57,435 bases of DNA from a virus, in IMG/VR virus record IMGVR_UViG_3300000553_000045, positions 1-57,435 of that record. One strand, written 5' to 3'. The position numbers and the translations under genes were made by a program. Under the pieces are notes generated by a model. That model was not told where the DNA came from and ran no database searches. It saw only the letters and a program-made list of their open reading frames with translations. Of the stretch, positions 42,365 through 49,625 are shown in pieces. How positions within the stretch are numbered: the stretch's first letter is position 1; each line of letters begins with the position of its first letter.

Positions 42365-42567
42365 CACACCCATTTACAAAATATGTCTGGTATAAAGACC
42401 GATACTGGAGGGTTGGCGGGACGGTTGACAGAAACGGCAGGCTTGAACTTGTCAGACTGTTTGATGATTCACAAGGCATTAACGCTGATCCGAAGAAGAT
42501 CCTGAACGCTTCACAAGAGCAGATAGACGCCATTGAGAGGATTTATCAGAAAGGCGGTGCGTTATGA
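42361..42567 (+). CDS. Hypothetical protein (68 aa)
   Basis: ATGA overlap. M-T-H-P-F-T-K-Y-V-W-Y-K-D-R-Y-W-R-V-G-G, mixed beta-alpha, with a Lys/Gln helical end. Common type of phage accessory protein; function unknown. Confidence 0.55.
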   Translation: MTHPFTKYVWYKDRYWRVGGTVDRNGRLELVRLFDDSQGINADPKKILNASQEQIDAIERIYQKGGAL

Positions 42568-42638
42568 AAACGCTCTGCATATCCCTGATAATAATGTATC
42601 TGATAATCTTACTGCTATCATTCAGGAGAAAGAAATAG
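42564..42638 (+). CDS. 24-aa membrane peptide
   Basis: ATGA overlap with the gene before it. M-K-T-L-C-I-S-L-I-I-M-Y-L-I-I-L-L-L-S-F then R-R-K-K: a single TM helix with a basic end. Last gene before the 42.65 kb terminator. Size limits confidence. Confidence 0.45.
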   Translation: MKTLCISLIIMYLIILLLSFRRKK

Positions 42639-42640
42639 AG

Positions 42641-42666
42641 AAGGCCGGAGAGATCCGGCCTTTTTT
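42641..42666 (+). terminator. Strong rho-independent terminator at convergent junction
   Basis: AAGGCCGGA/TCCGGCCTT stem, four-base loop, then TTTTTT. It ends the plus-strand run two bases before the opposing gene's stop, so it could serve both strands. Confidence 0.85.
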
Positions 42667-42667
42667 G

Positions 42668-42997
42668 TTATCTGCTTTTTGCCAATTCATAGCACTTGTT
42701 TATCCGGGCAATCAGAGCGCACACATCCACCCGCCAGAGATCATAAACCGACCGGCCGACCTGGTGCCGCCACGCATGACACCGCCGGCAGAGCGGGATT
42801 GAATCCATGTCCGACCCCTTGATTCCCATGCCGCGACTTTCAGCTTCATGGTGCGGATCATTAGGAGGAGGAGCGCCACAACCAGCACAGGGGAGTTTTG
42901 CACAGAAGTTGAGGCGCTTTTTGTCCCGGACAGTCTTGACTTTGAAGAAGGTCCCGAAACGGTGGAGGTCGTATCCAGTCTTGTCGTTGAGCTTCAT
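42668..42997 (-). CDS. DUF968/HNH-like nuclease (109 aa)
   Basis: C-A-G-C-G-A-P-P-P-N-D-P-H-H-E and P-L-C-R-R-C-H-A-W-R-H give the Zn-knuckle and H-N-H-type residues of the DUF968/Ref-like family. Usual size. It lies at the end of the minus-strand recombination block (RecE/RecT/MazG), where such nucleases often help recombination. Catalysis untested. Confidence 0.65.
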   Translation of the reverse strand: MKLNDKTGYDLHRFGTFFKVKTVRDKKRLNFCAKLPCAGCGAPPPNDPHHEAESRGMGIKGSDMDSIPLCRRCHAWRHQVGRSVYDLWRVDVCALIARINKCYELAKSR

Positions 42998-43003
42998 GGG
43001 CTT

Positions 43004-43201
43004 TTACGCGGGAAACAGTTCAATGCGGCGCCGAAGGGTTTCTGAATAATCGCTCATTTCTCGCGCTTGTCTGACAAGCAGATTTCGTTCAAGAACTGGT
43101 AATGTGGTGAATTTAACTGTACTTAAAAACGCTTTCAGCTTTTCCAACTTCTCGTCAAGCTCCGACTTTTCCGCTACTACCCTCTCCTGATACTCTTCCA
43201 T
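43004..43201 (-). CDS. Coiled-coil phage protein (65 aa)
   Basis: M-E-E-Y-Q-E-R-V-V-A-E-K-S-E-L-D-E-K-L-E-K-L helical, then M-S-D-Y-S-E-T-L-R-R-R-I-E-L-F. Matches the pattern of a widespread small phage protein of unknown role. Near the end of the recombination block. Confidence 0.6.
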   Translation of the reverse strand: MEEYQERVVAEKSELDEKLEKLKAFLSTVKFTTLPVLERNLLVRQAREMSDYSETLRRRIELFPA

Positions 43202-43219
43202 GCGACCTCCTTTAGACTT

Positions 43220-43732
43220 TTACGCGGCTTTTACGCGACCGGGATTAGTTTTGTTGTTTGCCTGTTCTTTTGGAGTTGACCATTTGCAATTTGCCGGCTC
43301 ATAGTTTCCATCATTATTTATCCGGTCAATGGACAGCCCTTTTCTCCACGCCCCTCCCATGTCCTCTAAAAAATTATCAAAAGTTGACCATCGTTCACAT
43401 ACCACAATTCCTCTGCCGCCATATCTGTGAAACCTGTTATGGTTTGGATTTCGGCATCTTGAGTGCATTTGAGACCATGACGTGTAAATTGAGGTTGTTC
43501 TCGGCCCCACCGAATGTCCATGTCTAGTGATCTTTTCAGCCGCCAATTTGCGCCTATCACAACCACAAGTAACCACTTGACCATTGCTTAGATGGACGCC
43601 CCTAACGCGCTTGACGATACCGCAATCACATCGACATAACCAAAATACTCGCCCCTGATTATCTTGACCATCTGATTGCACGACATGTAGTTTACCAAAC
43701 TGTTTTCCAGACAAATCAATAAGTTTTGGCAT
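43220..43732 (-). CDS. HNH homing-endonuclease-like protein (170 aa)
   Basis: N-terminal D-L-S-G-K-Q-F-G-K-L-H-V, C-R-C-D-C-G, then H-S-R-C-R-N-P-N. C-terminal I-D-R-I-N-N-D-G-N-Y-E-P-A-N-C-K-W-S-T supplies the HNH-like metal site. Typical free-standing homing endonuclease of phages. Sixty bases separate it from the next downstream-oriented gene, and no obvious intron is attached. Confidence 0.7.
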   Translation of the reverse strand: MPKLIDLSGKQFGKLHVVQSDGQDNQGRVFWLCRCDCGIVKRVRGVHLSNGQVVTCGCDRRKLAAEKITRHGHSVGPRTTSIYTSWSQMHSRCRNPNHNRFHRYGGRGIVVCERWSTFDNFLEDMGGAWRKGLSIDRINNDGNYEPANCKWSTPKEQANNKTNPGRVKAA

Positions 43733-43791
43733 AAACGTCCCCCGCTCAGAAATAAACCACTAATACTTAATACTACCATTAACAGTTTATA

Positions 43792-44223
43792 TCAAGAGCT
43801 AAAATCGCTTATTGCCCACATTCCGCAATGTTTTTCCGCCCACCGATATCTGAACAGTTTGAACTCAACGCGGCATTGATCGAATGCTACCTTCGCCCTC
43901 TGGTAACTATTCTGCCTGAAACCATCCTTTCCTCTCTGCTTTACCTCAACTAGTAAATATTTGTCTGGAAGCATTACCAAATAGTCGGGAGTGTATTTGT
44001 GACCGTTCTCCATTCGTAAGGTTATACCCCATGGAAGGATTTTTGACCCCGGAAACTCGTACCCAAGCATCCGACCGTACTCCATTTCCGTTTTTGTCTG
44101 TTTCTGGCTCTCTGGCTTGCTCTGTGGCTGGAGATCGTCCTTTGGCGCAGGGGAAGGTATGGGAGAAACTAGCAACGTCCGACGTCTTACGAGAGCTTCA
44201 AATTCCTGTTCTGACATTCTCAT
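43792..44223 (-). CDS. PD-(D/E)XK endonuclease-like protein (143 aa, DUF1064/VRR type)
   Basis: Active-site pattern D80 (Y-T-P-D-Y-L) and E93-V-K95 (L-V-E-V-K), with a further R/K downstream. Residues 20-46 are disordered Pro/Ser/Gln. Proteins of this type in recombination cassettes resolve or nick junctions; inference here. Typical length. Confidence 0.65.
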   Translation of the reverse strand: MRMSEQEFEALVRRRTLLVSPIPSPAPKDDLQPQSKPESQKQTKTEMEYGRMLGYEFPGSKILPWGITLRMENGHKYTPDYLVMLPDKYLLVEVKQRGKDGFRQNSYQRAKVAFDQCRVEFKLFRYRWAEKHCGMWAISDFSS

Positions 44224-44270
44224 GCTTCCACAGTTTCAATTTTCTTCTTCATAAATCCTCCTTTCATTTT

Positions 44271-44591
44271 TTATGCTGCATCGTAAATATACAGCGGTGT
44301 ACGCTTGCAACTCTTTCTGATTTTGGTCATAGCATCACTCCAACCACATTCGCGCCAAGATTCCCCGTCAACGTCAATCCTGAACCGGCCGCGTCTGCTA
44401 CCAGGATGGAACAGCATCACGTGGGTTTTACCAGAGATAAGATTGTCGACCGTGATTCTGATACAGTCCTCTGGTAGCTCCGGGGGGTATTCTCTGGGTG
44501 ATAAATTGGCATGGTAATTATCCCATCTGACCTGAGCGCCGTATCTGCCTCGCTGTGAGGCTCTTTCGCTGTGTTCCGACCTGGTTAGCAT
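44271..44591 (-). CDS. Hypothetical protein (106 aa)
   Basis: Basic, Arg-rich (R-A-S-Q-R-G-R-Y-G-A-Q-V-R-W), with a W-S-D-A-M-T-K-I-R-K-S-C end. Possibly nucleic-acid binding. Lies between the reductase-like and DUF1064-like genes. Unrecognised. Confidence 0.55.
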   Translation of the reverse strand: MLTRSEHSERASQRGRYGAQVRWDNYHANLSPREYPPELPEDCIRITVDNLISGKTHVMLFHPGSRRGRFRIDVDGESWRECGWSDAMTKIRKSCKRTPLYIYDAA

Positions 44592-44634
44592 AGCTCATTC
44601 CTTGCATAATTAGGTTAATAGCTGGTTAGACAAC

Positions 44635-45492
44635 CTACCAGAGCCACAATTGGCAGTCTGGCTGATCTGTGTCGTTGACGTTTTTTTCCTGCATCCACCA
44701 TGACCAATAAGCCTCGAAGGTTTTGAACTTTGCCGCAAAATACGACGATCCATCAGCTTTGAGTTTGACGCTGTACTTTTGCCACCAAGCCAAACCACCC
44801 TTTTTCCACATCGCCTCATATTTCGGCCACTGTGCAAATTCTTTGTTACGGTTATTCGACAGCGGGCAACCCACACAGCCGAGCCGTTTCGCGCTAAAAG
44901 GGGCATCGTACAGGGAAGGGTATTTCAGGTTATTCGATCGGATGTATTCCCACACGTCAGCATCTGTCCAATAAAGTATCGGAGCCACTACTGGCAACCG
45001 CGTACGCGAATCGACCTTAATTGTCTGCCATAATCCTTTACGACGCTTCGACTCTTCAGCCCGAACGCCCATAGCCTTGATTGTGCCGTTCCCGCCCTGT
45101 TCCTTGTAAATCTCGCAGCACCAGCGGCTATTCCTCAGCGGCAGGCCGGTTGCGTGGTTCACAATTTCAGAGCATAGATGCCGTTCTGGATTGTGCCAGA
45201 CTGTGCCAGGATATTGCCGCTTGATAAATTGCACCAGTTCAGGCGGATCAATAGTCACATTGCTGTAGTGGTTGCTGTAACAAACACCCGATAACCGGAA
45301 CAAATCCTCCATAACAATCGAGTCTTTCCCGCCAGAGAAGCAGACATAGTAACCATCAGGAGACAGCGCAAGGGCTTGATTTTCGTAGAGTCGTATCAGT
45401 CCAATAGCCGACTCTATTTTCTCCACAAGAGGGACGGCTATGGCCATCTGATACACTCCCTCTTCATCTATGTTCCCAAATAAATCTGTCAT
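44635..45492 (-). CDS. PAPS-reductase-family PP-loop protein (285 aa)
   Basis: P-loop S-G-G-K-D-S at 53-58 and a C-terminal C-V-G-C-P-L. The family activates or reduces PAPS/APS-type nucleotides, or supplies sulfur to nucleic-acid modification (Dnd-like). Trp/Cys-rich C-terminus. No other sulfur or modification gene is nearby, so the substrate is open. It stands alone between small genes of the recombination block. Confidence 0.75.
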   Translation of the reverse strand: MTDLFGNIDEEGVYQMAIAVPLVEKIESAIGLIRLYENQALALSPDGYYVCFSGGKDSIVMEDLFRLSGVCYSNHYSNVTIDPPELVQFIKRQYPGTVWHNPERHLCSEIVNHATGLPLRNSRWCCEIYKEQGGNGTIKAMGVRAEESKRRKGLWQTIKVDSRTRLPVVAPILYWTDADVWEYIRSNNLKYPSLYDAPFSAKRLGCVGCPLSNNRNKEFAQWPKYEAMWKKGGLAWWQKYSVKLKADGSSYFAAKFKTFEAYWSWWMQEKNVNDTDQPDCQLWLW

Positions 45493-45568
45493 ATTCCCTC
45501 TGTTGCACCGGTTGTCTAACCAAACACTCGACCAGACGCGAACAAACTACGCTGGTCAGTTCAAGCCG

Positions 45569-45778
45569 TTATATGACCTTTTGCCTTGCGGCCTGCATTA
45601 TTGCCTGTTGTTCTGGAGTAATAACCCGCTTGCTCAATTTGCCGTTTATTGCAGCGCGGAGCTTTACCAACATTTCCGGCGTCAAAGTTCCGAGCAAGTG
45701 AGTAACGTCAATATACGAGTCTTTTGGCCCCAAGTCCGGCAGAGATGAAGCCCAATATTTGCCATTAATTATGTACAT
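45569..45778 (-). CDS. Hypothetical protein (69 aa)
   Basis: Start at ATG 45778 with AGGAGGG eight bases before; an earlier ATG lacks a site. M-Y-I-I-N-G-K-Y-W, then a helix L-L-G-T-L-T-P-E-M-L-V-K-L-R-A-A. No family recognised. Confidence 0.6.
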   Translation of the reverse strand: MYIINGKYWASSLPDLGPKDSYIDVTHLLGTLTPEMLVKLRAAINGKLSKRVITPEQQAIMQAARQKVI

Positions 45779-45803
45779 TTTCAATGCCCTCCTAGCCTTT
45801 CGC

Positions 45804-45968
45804 TTAGATCGAATTTTGAAATGCAACGCAGGCTTTCCAACCTTCTAAATATGCTCTTTCGATTGCCTGGGCTACAACCTCGGCTAAATCAGGATTCATC
45901 TCAATTTGCGCCGTTTTCGGATCGCACCAACACTGCGCGGCCAATTCTCTTGCTTTTACGGCATTCAT
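45804..45968 (-). CDS. Hypothetical protein (54 aa)
   Basis: M-N-A-V-K-A-R-E-L-A-A-Q-C-W-C-D-P-K-T, helical with one C-x-C. ATGA overlap to the upstream gene supports it. Unknown. Confidence 0.55.
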   Translation of the reverse strand: MNAVKARELAAQCWCDPKTAQIEMNPDLAEVVAQAIERAYLEGWKACVAFQNSI

Positions 45969-46108
45969 ATCCCCTCCAAATCTTCGAGTTTATCCATCGC
46001 CTTGTTCAGTTCTTTGCGGAGTCCCTTAATTTCGGATTGCAGGGCTTTCTTTTCCTCTTCAAGTTTTTTGATCCGTTCGCGGTATTCATGCGCCTCGTGT
46101 TCTCTCAT
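45965..46108 (-). CDS. Coiled-coil protein (47 aa)
   Basis: M-R-E-H-E-A-H-E-Y-R-E-R-I-K-K-L-E-E-E-K-..., an almost pure heptad coil ending D-K-L-E-D-L-E. ATGA overlap with the next gene. Possible oligomerising adaptor, unknown role. Confidence 0.55.
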   Translation of the reverse strand: MREHEAHEYRERIKKLEEEKKALQSEIKGLRKELNKAMDKLEDLEGI

Positions 46109-46120
46109 TGTCCAACCCCC

Positions 46121-46372
46121 TTAAAAATGGTGAATTGCTATAGCCATCGCCATAGGTGATTTTTCTTTACCACAATATGTTTTGCTGAATTCAGCGGCAG
46201 CAAATGCCGTGATAGTTTCGGCAGCAGTGGCGGAACCCTCGCCACAATTCCAGTATAAAGCGATCCGGTTACTGTGTTTTTCCAACCACGGCATAGTCAC
46301 GGCTGGAACATTCTTTTTTACAAGCTCAAAAATGTTAGCTTTAAAAATATGGAATGGTTCTGTATGGCACAT
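46121..46372 (-). CDS. Hypothetical protein (83 aa)
   Basis: Start taken at ATG 46372 (GGAGG site); an upstream in-frame ATG would lie inside an operator palindrome. Begins M-C-H-T-E-P-F-H-I-F-K-A-N, mixed fold, ends A-M-A-I-A-I-H-H-F. First gene of a small unit under the 46409-46428 palindrome. Confidence 0.55.
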   Translation of the reverse strand: MCHTEPFHIFKANIFELVKKNVPAVTMPWLEKHSNRIALYWNCGEGSATAAETITAFAAAEFSKTYCGKEKSPMAMAIAIHHF

Positions 46373-46408
46373 GATGACTACCTCCGAATTGATTTGATAG
46401 TTAATATT

Positions 46409-46434
46409 TATCATAACTAGTTATGATATGCAAG
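46409..46434 (-). promoter_or_regulatory. 20-bp perfect palindrome in promoter
   Basis: TATCATAACTAGTTATGATA (46409-46428) is a perfect dyad. It lies between a minus-strand TTGCAT (-35) and TAAATA (-10), 17 bases apart, just before the 46372 start: a likely repressor operator. Confidence 0.6.
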
Positions 46435-46551
46435 AGAAATAATGCACCGATTGAAAATAAATCTGTATGCCACTTCCGGTCACATAACCAGTCGCGGCAC
46501 ACGGTCTGCGCTTCGCTTGCCGGTGCGCTTTGTCGTTATGATTTACTTGGC

Positions 46552-47160
46552 TTACAGGCTATCGCCTGATTTGAGACTGCTACGCAATTCTGATAGCCAT
46601 GCGTTGCGGCTTTCTGTACGCTCCACCTCTTTATCGTGTTCTTTGCGGTGGTAGTCGATATCGTGACGAGAGGCGGCAATCTTCTTTTCCAGCCATTCAG
46701 GGCCATTCAACCGCTTCGGGGCGTTGTCGCGGTAATATCCGTTGTCACAGTCAAAATCAATACTACCGGTGATCTGTTCAGCCATAAACTTCTTCATGCC
46801 TTCATGGTCAGGTGTTGGCGGTTGCCATGCTTTTACCTCGGTCAGCATTGCCTCATATTTTTGGCGGAGATCATCGTTTTTCTGCATCGTCTCCACATGT
46901 CGCGCAGATTCTTCCATAAACTCCGAACGGGCGGCTTCTTCTGTTTCTGCTGGTGTCATACGGCGGAGGCGGTTCAACTCCATTTCAGCGGCAACCTGCT
47001 TTGTTGCGTGGTAGTCGCTCGGCTCGAACCGCTCTGGTATTGGAGCGTCGGAGGGATCGTCACGCATCATAATCAGCGCACCCATCCCACGAGCGCAGGC
47101 CATGACAAATTCGTTGAAGGTGATTCCATCGGCAATCCGTGCTGTATATCCTGTTGGCAT
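46552..47160 (-). CDS. Conserved phage protein with N-terminal G-Y-T-A-x-I segment (202 aa)
   Basis: Start chosen at ATG 47160, supported by AAAGGAG; the longer frame includes unrelated DNA. M-P-T-G-Y-T-A-R-I-A-D-G-I-T-F, then C-A-R-G-M-G-A-L-I and a long charged helical region (110-202). Seen as a family in tailed phages, unknown function. A 17-bp inverted repeat (46535-46551/47207-47223, one mismatch) flanks it. Confidence 0.6.
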   Translation of the reverse strand: MPTGYTARIADGITFNEFVMACARGMGALIMMRDDPSDAPIPERFEPSDYHATKQVAAEMELNRLRRMTPAETEEAARSEFMEESARHVETMQKNDDLRQKYEAMLTEVKAWQPPTPDHEGMKKFMAEQITGSIDFDCDNGYYRDNAPKRLNGPEWLEKKIAASRHDIDYHRKEHDKEVERTESRNAWLSELRSSLKSGDSL

Positions 47161-47269
47161 CGTTCTATCTCCTTTCGTTTGTGGGCTGTCGCCCATGCTT
47201 CGCAGCGCCAAATAAATCATAACCAGAACACTGGACGGGGCCGAAACCCCGCCCGTCAGCCTCAGGCCG

Positions 47270-47440
47270 TTAAATATCCGCCTGCTTGTCACAAATCCGA
47301 CACTTATAAAACGCATCCCCTCCAGCACTCCCCAGATATTTCCAAGAGTGTTCGCATTCGCCGTCATCGTCTGTGCTATAGTCAGGTGATTCTTGCGCAT
47401 CGTAAGCGGCCTGGGCCTTGTTAAAGGAATTATTCGTCAC
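47270..47440 (-). CDS. Small zinc-binding protein (56 aa, GTG start)
   Basis: GTG 47440 is inside the end of RecT, as in other coupled genes. Q-E-S-P-D-Y-S-T-D-D-D-G-E-C-E-H-S-W and C-R-I-C give a small zinc site. It closes the RecT transcription group. Unknown role. Confidence 0.55.
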   Translation of the reverse strand: MTNNSFNKAQAAYDAQESPDYSTDDDGECEHSWKYLGSAGGDAFYKCRICDKQADI

Positions 47441-48377
47441 TGAATAGCCCCGACTGCTTACGCTCTGCCTCGGTGCCGTATTCCGCCAACAGTCTTTTGC
47501 GTTCCGTTTCTCTTTCTTCGGGAGTCATATCGATCTCGCCGTCAATGGTCACGCCTTCGACTACATCGACCTTTTCCGCTTCATCCAGACGGTTCAGAAG
47601 AGCTTGCTTCATGCCGTCGTTACGCAAGGCAACCGCTTTTGCTTCATCGAGACCTTCATGCTGATTCAGGATAGTGACTGCTTCACTCATACGGTCAGTT
47701 TGAGGTAGCAGCTTGTAGGCATGCTTGACCAGAGTTTTTAAGCTCATCTCGTCAGGATGCGTCCGCCAGGGTGTTTTATCACCAGTGGTCATTGAGGTTC
47801 GCATTGCCTTCTCTAGCTTCCACTTTGGCAACGGTTCTGTGATGATCTTGGTCCCATCGTGAAGGGTTGCGATGACATAACCACAAACCAGATAATCCCA
47901 GAACTTCGTCGGACCATCGCAAAACTCTTTCGGCGGTGCCATGTTTTTTTCGTGGTTAATTCTTATTTCGCCATCCACTTCGGCGTATGAGAACTTGTCG
48001 AACGAGTAGACCAACCTAGGAGCAAGATGTTTTACGCTGCCACTGTCCATTGCAATCCCGGCCAGTCCGATATAGGACATATCCAGACAACAGAGAAGCA
48101 CGCCGTTCACCTTACGGGGCACGAGATAGGCTTTCTTGAGTGCCGGATTGAGGGAAGTGCCACAGAGCGCGACGTTCGTTATCGCATTCCGGATTGAATC
48201 AGCCCCAGCCGGAGTTTTGGCGACGCCTTGCAGATATTCGCTACCACGAAGTATTTGCAGAGCAAAGCCGATCTCACGCATCCATACCTTTTCATCAGCG
48301 ACTTGAAGAAACATATCTTTCGCCTGTACTGCCATCAATTCAAACTTCGGACGTTCTACTTTTACGGGATCTGCCAC
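47430..48377 (-). CDS. recT: RecT-family single-strand annealing protein (315 aa)
   Basis: N-terminal region with C-G-T-S-L-N-P-A-L-K-K-A-Y-L-V-P, the RecT core motif. Lys/Glu/Arg C-terminal tail. It pairs single strands made by the RecE-like nuclease encoded upstream. Same transcript orientation, separated by a MazG-like gene, an RNA element, the coiled-coil protein and HNH genes. Confidence 0.85.
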   Translation of the reverse strand: MADPVKVERPKFELMAVQAKDMFLQVADEKVWMREIGFALQILRGSEYLQGVAKTPAGADSIRNAITNVALCGTSLNPALKKAYLVPRKVNGVLLCCLDMSYIGLAGIAMDSGSVKHLAPRLVYSFDKFSYAEVDGEIRINHEKNMAPPKEFCDGPTKFWDYLVCGYVIATLHDGTKIITEPLPKWKLEKAMRTSMTTGDKTPWRTHPDEMSLKTLVKHAYKLLPQTDRMSEAVTILNQHEGLDEAKAVALRNDGMKQALLNRLDEAEKVDVVEGVTIDGEIDMTPEERETERKRLLAEYGTEAERKQSGLFSDE

Positions 48378-48378
48378 T

Positions 48379-48672
48379 TTACGCCTCCTTTATCTTTTGT
48401 TGCTGCCTTTTTCTCCTGTGCCACGTCATCAAGGAAAATCCTTCTGCAACATCGACTCTTGAAGCACACTTCCGATCCACAACAACTTCCATGCCAAGAA
48501 GTTGTGTCTTCTGACTTGGAGTTCCTGAAACCATCGGGAATTGCCGCTCTGTTTCCATTATCAAATTGGCCTCTTTCTCACCAATTATCAGATAAGCTGG
48601 AACTACACCCTGCATTTGCATTGCTGTCTGCTGGTCCAGAGCTTTATCGGTGATATAAGTTAAGGCGTCCAT
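48379..48672 (-). CDS. Hypothetical protein before RecT (97 aa)
   Basis: Charged, C-terminus extremely basic (R-R-K-R-Q-Q-Q-K-I-K). M-D-A-L-T-Y-I-T-D-K-A, then E-K-E-A-N-L-I-M-E-T-E-R. No family. Located just downstream of a large structured RNA candidate. Confidence 0.55.
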   Translation of the reverse strand: MDALTYITDKALDQQTAMQMQGVVPAYLIIGEKEANLIMETERQFPMVSGTPSQKTQLLGMEVVVDRKCASRVDVAEGFSLMTWHRRKRQQQKIKEA

Positions 48673-48697
48673 TATTTATTTCTCCTTTTGTTTGGTA

Positions 48698-48821
48698 TTC
48701 CGGCGCGGCTTATGCCAACGTGTTCTCGGTATTCCCCCCTTAGGTATCAACACGTTTCCGGTTGAAGCTACCATCATCGAGGGTCTCTGACCAATACTTC
48801 CGTCCTTGGGCCGCGCCGGAA
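48698..48821 (-). ncRNA. Structured RNA candidate (124 nt)
   Basis: Outer stem TTCCGGCGCGGC pairs with GCCGCGCCGGAA (48698-48709/48810-48821), 12 perfect pairs. Inside, AACGTGTT/AACACGTT (48717-48724/48749-48756) and CCAA/TTGG (48791-48794/48806-48809) hairpins make a multi-branch fold. Gene-free between the HNH gene and the basic 97-aa protein. It could be a leader switch, a ribozyme or an RNA gene. No known class is recognised. Confidence 0.5.
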
Positions 48822-48840
48822 ACTGTTAAATATTCGCTCT

Positions 48841-49425
48841 CTACTTCCATGTTTTCCCAGCTAGAATCAAACAAATGTGCGGCTGAGATACCCCATATTC
48901 TTTAGCAATGGCAGTACGAGTCATATATTCACCCTTTGCCCTTATCTCTTGTATTTGGCATTCCGTCAGCTTGGCATTTGGATGATTTGCGCCGCTTACC
49001 ATTAACGTGATCACGCGCCCTTTTTGTGCCATGTCGTCCATATTGTCCTGGTGTGTGCCAAGAAACAAATGGTCCGGGCGAACACACAGCGTATTGTCGC
49101 ATTTATGGAGAACGCACAAATGATCGGGGATTGGTCCATTGGATATGACCCATGAGGCGCGATGCGCCCTGACCGTCTTTTTATCCATTCTAAAACAACC
49201 GTAATTAGGGCCATTCCTATCTAAACTCTGAGCACCGGTCCATAGCCAACATTCACCGGACTTATCAACATGGGACCAAAATAAAAGCTGAGATGGTATG
49301 CTATGGTTTTTAATAAGACGCCTCGGCTCCCCTAATCTGCCTCTACAACCTTTCTGGTTTCCTTTAATTATCTTGGTTTTTTCTCCACACCCACATTGGC
49401 AATATCCATAGGGTATCTCAGCCAT
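48841..49425 (-). CDS. HNH homing endonuclease with C-terminal HTH (194 aa)
   Basis: ATG 49425 overlaps the RHH stop. H-N-H_3-type core (residues 45-125: C-W-L-W-T-G-A, H-R-A-S-W, C-V-L-H-K-C-D-N, C-V-R-P-D-H-L-F-L-G-T) and a NUMOD-like tail (H-P-N-A-K-L-T, I-A-K-E-Y-G-V-S-Q-P-H-I). This is a free-standing homing endonuclease. It sits beside a structured RNA that might once have been an intron, which is not shown. Confidence 0.75.
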   Translation of the reverse strand: MAEIPYGYCQCGCGEKTKIIKGNQKGCRGRLGEPRRLIKNHSIPSQLLFWSHVDKSGECWLWTGAQSLDRNGPNYGCFRMDKKTVRAHRASWVISNGPIPDHLCVLHKCDNTLCVRPDHLFLGTHQDNMDDMAQKGRVITLMVSGANHPNAKLTECQIQEIRAKGEYMTRTAIAKEYGVSQPHICLILAGKTWK

Positions 49426-49558
49426 TGCCGCGCTCCTTCCTCTCAAAATATAGGTCGAGAGCGCGGCGAATGATTTCAGACATGGTTTGGCCGGTGGACT
49501 TCTTTTCTGCTTTCAGCTTTTCGGTGTAGTTGTTCGGTAGGCTTATTGTTTGATTCAT
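49418..49558 (-). CDS. Small RHH DNA-binding protein (46 aa)
   Basis: M-N-Q-T-I-S-L-P (beta strand), Y-T-E-K-L-K-A-E-K and M-S-E-I-I-R-R-A-L-D-L-Y helices: an RHH of minimal length. A TTGACT-N17-TAATGT promoter (49597-49625) is just upstream. Probable autorepressor; stop overlaps the HNH gene. Confidence 0.65.
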   Translation of the reverse strand: MNQTISLPNNYTEKLKAEKKSTGQTMSEIIRRALDLYFERKERGNG

Positions 49559-49596
49559 GTGTACTCTCCCTGCGGTAAGATTTGAACTTCAAGCAC

Positions 49597-49625
49597 ACAT
49601 TACACAAACAATAAGTAAAAGTCAA
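49597..49625 (-). promoter_or_regulatory. Candidate minus promoter for RHH gene
   Basis: TTGACT (49620-49625) with 17-base spacer to TAATGT (49602-49597). It overlaps the end of the long coiled-coil gene and lies 40 bases before the RHH start. Confidence 0.4.

Noticed and set aside
46636-47424. 262-codon plus-strand frame
   Set aside because: Opposite to the conserved 202-aa protein and its neighbours, with no start site; shadow frame.
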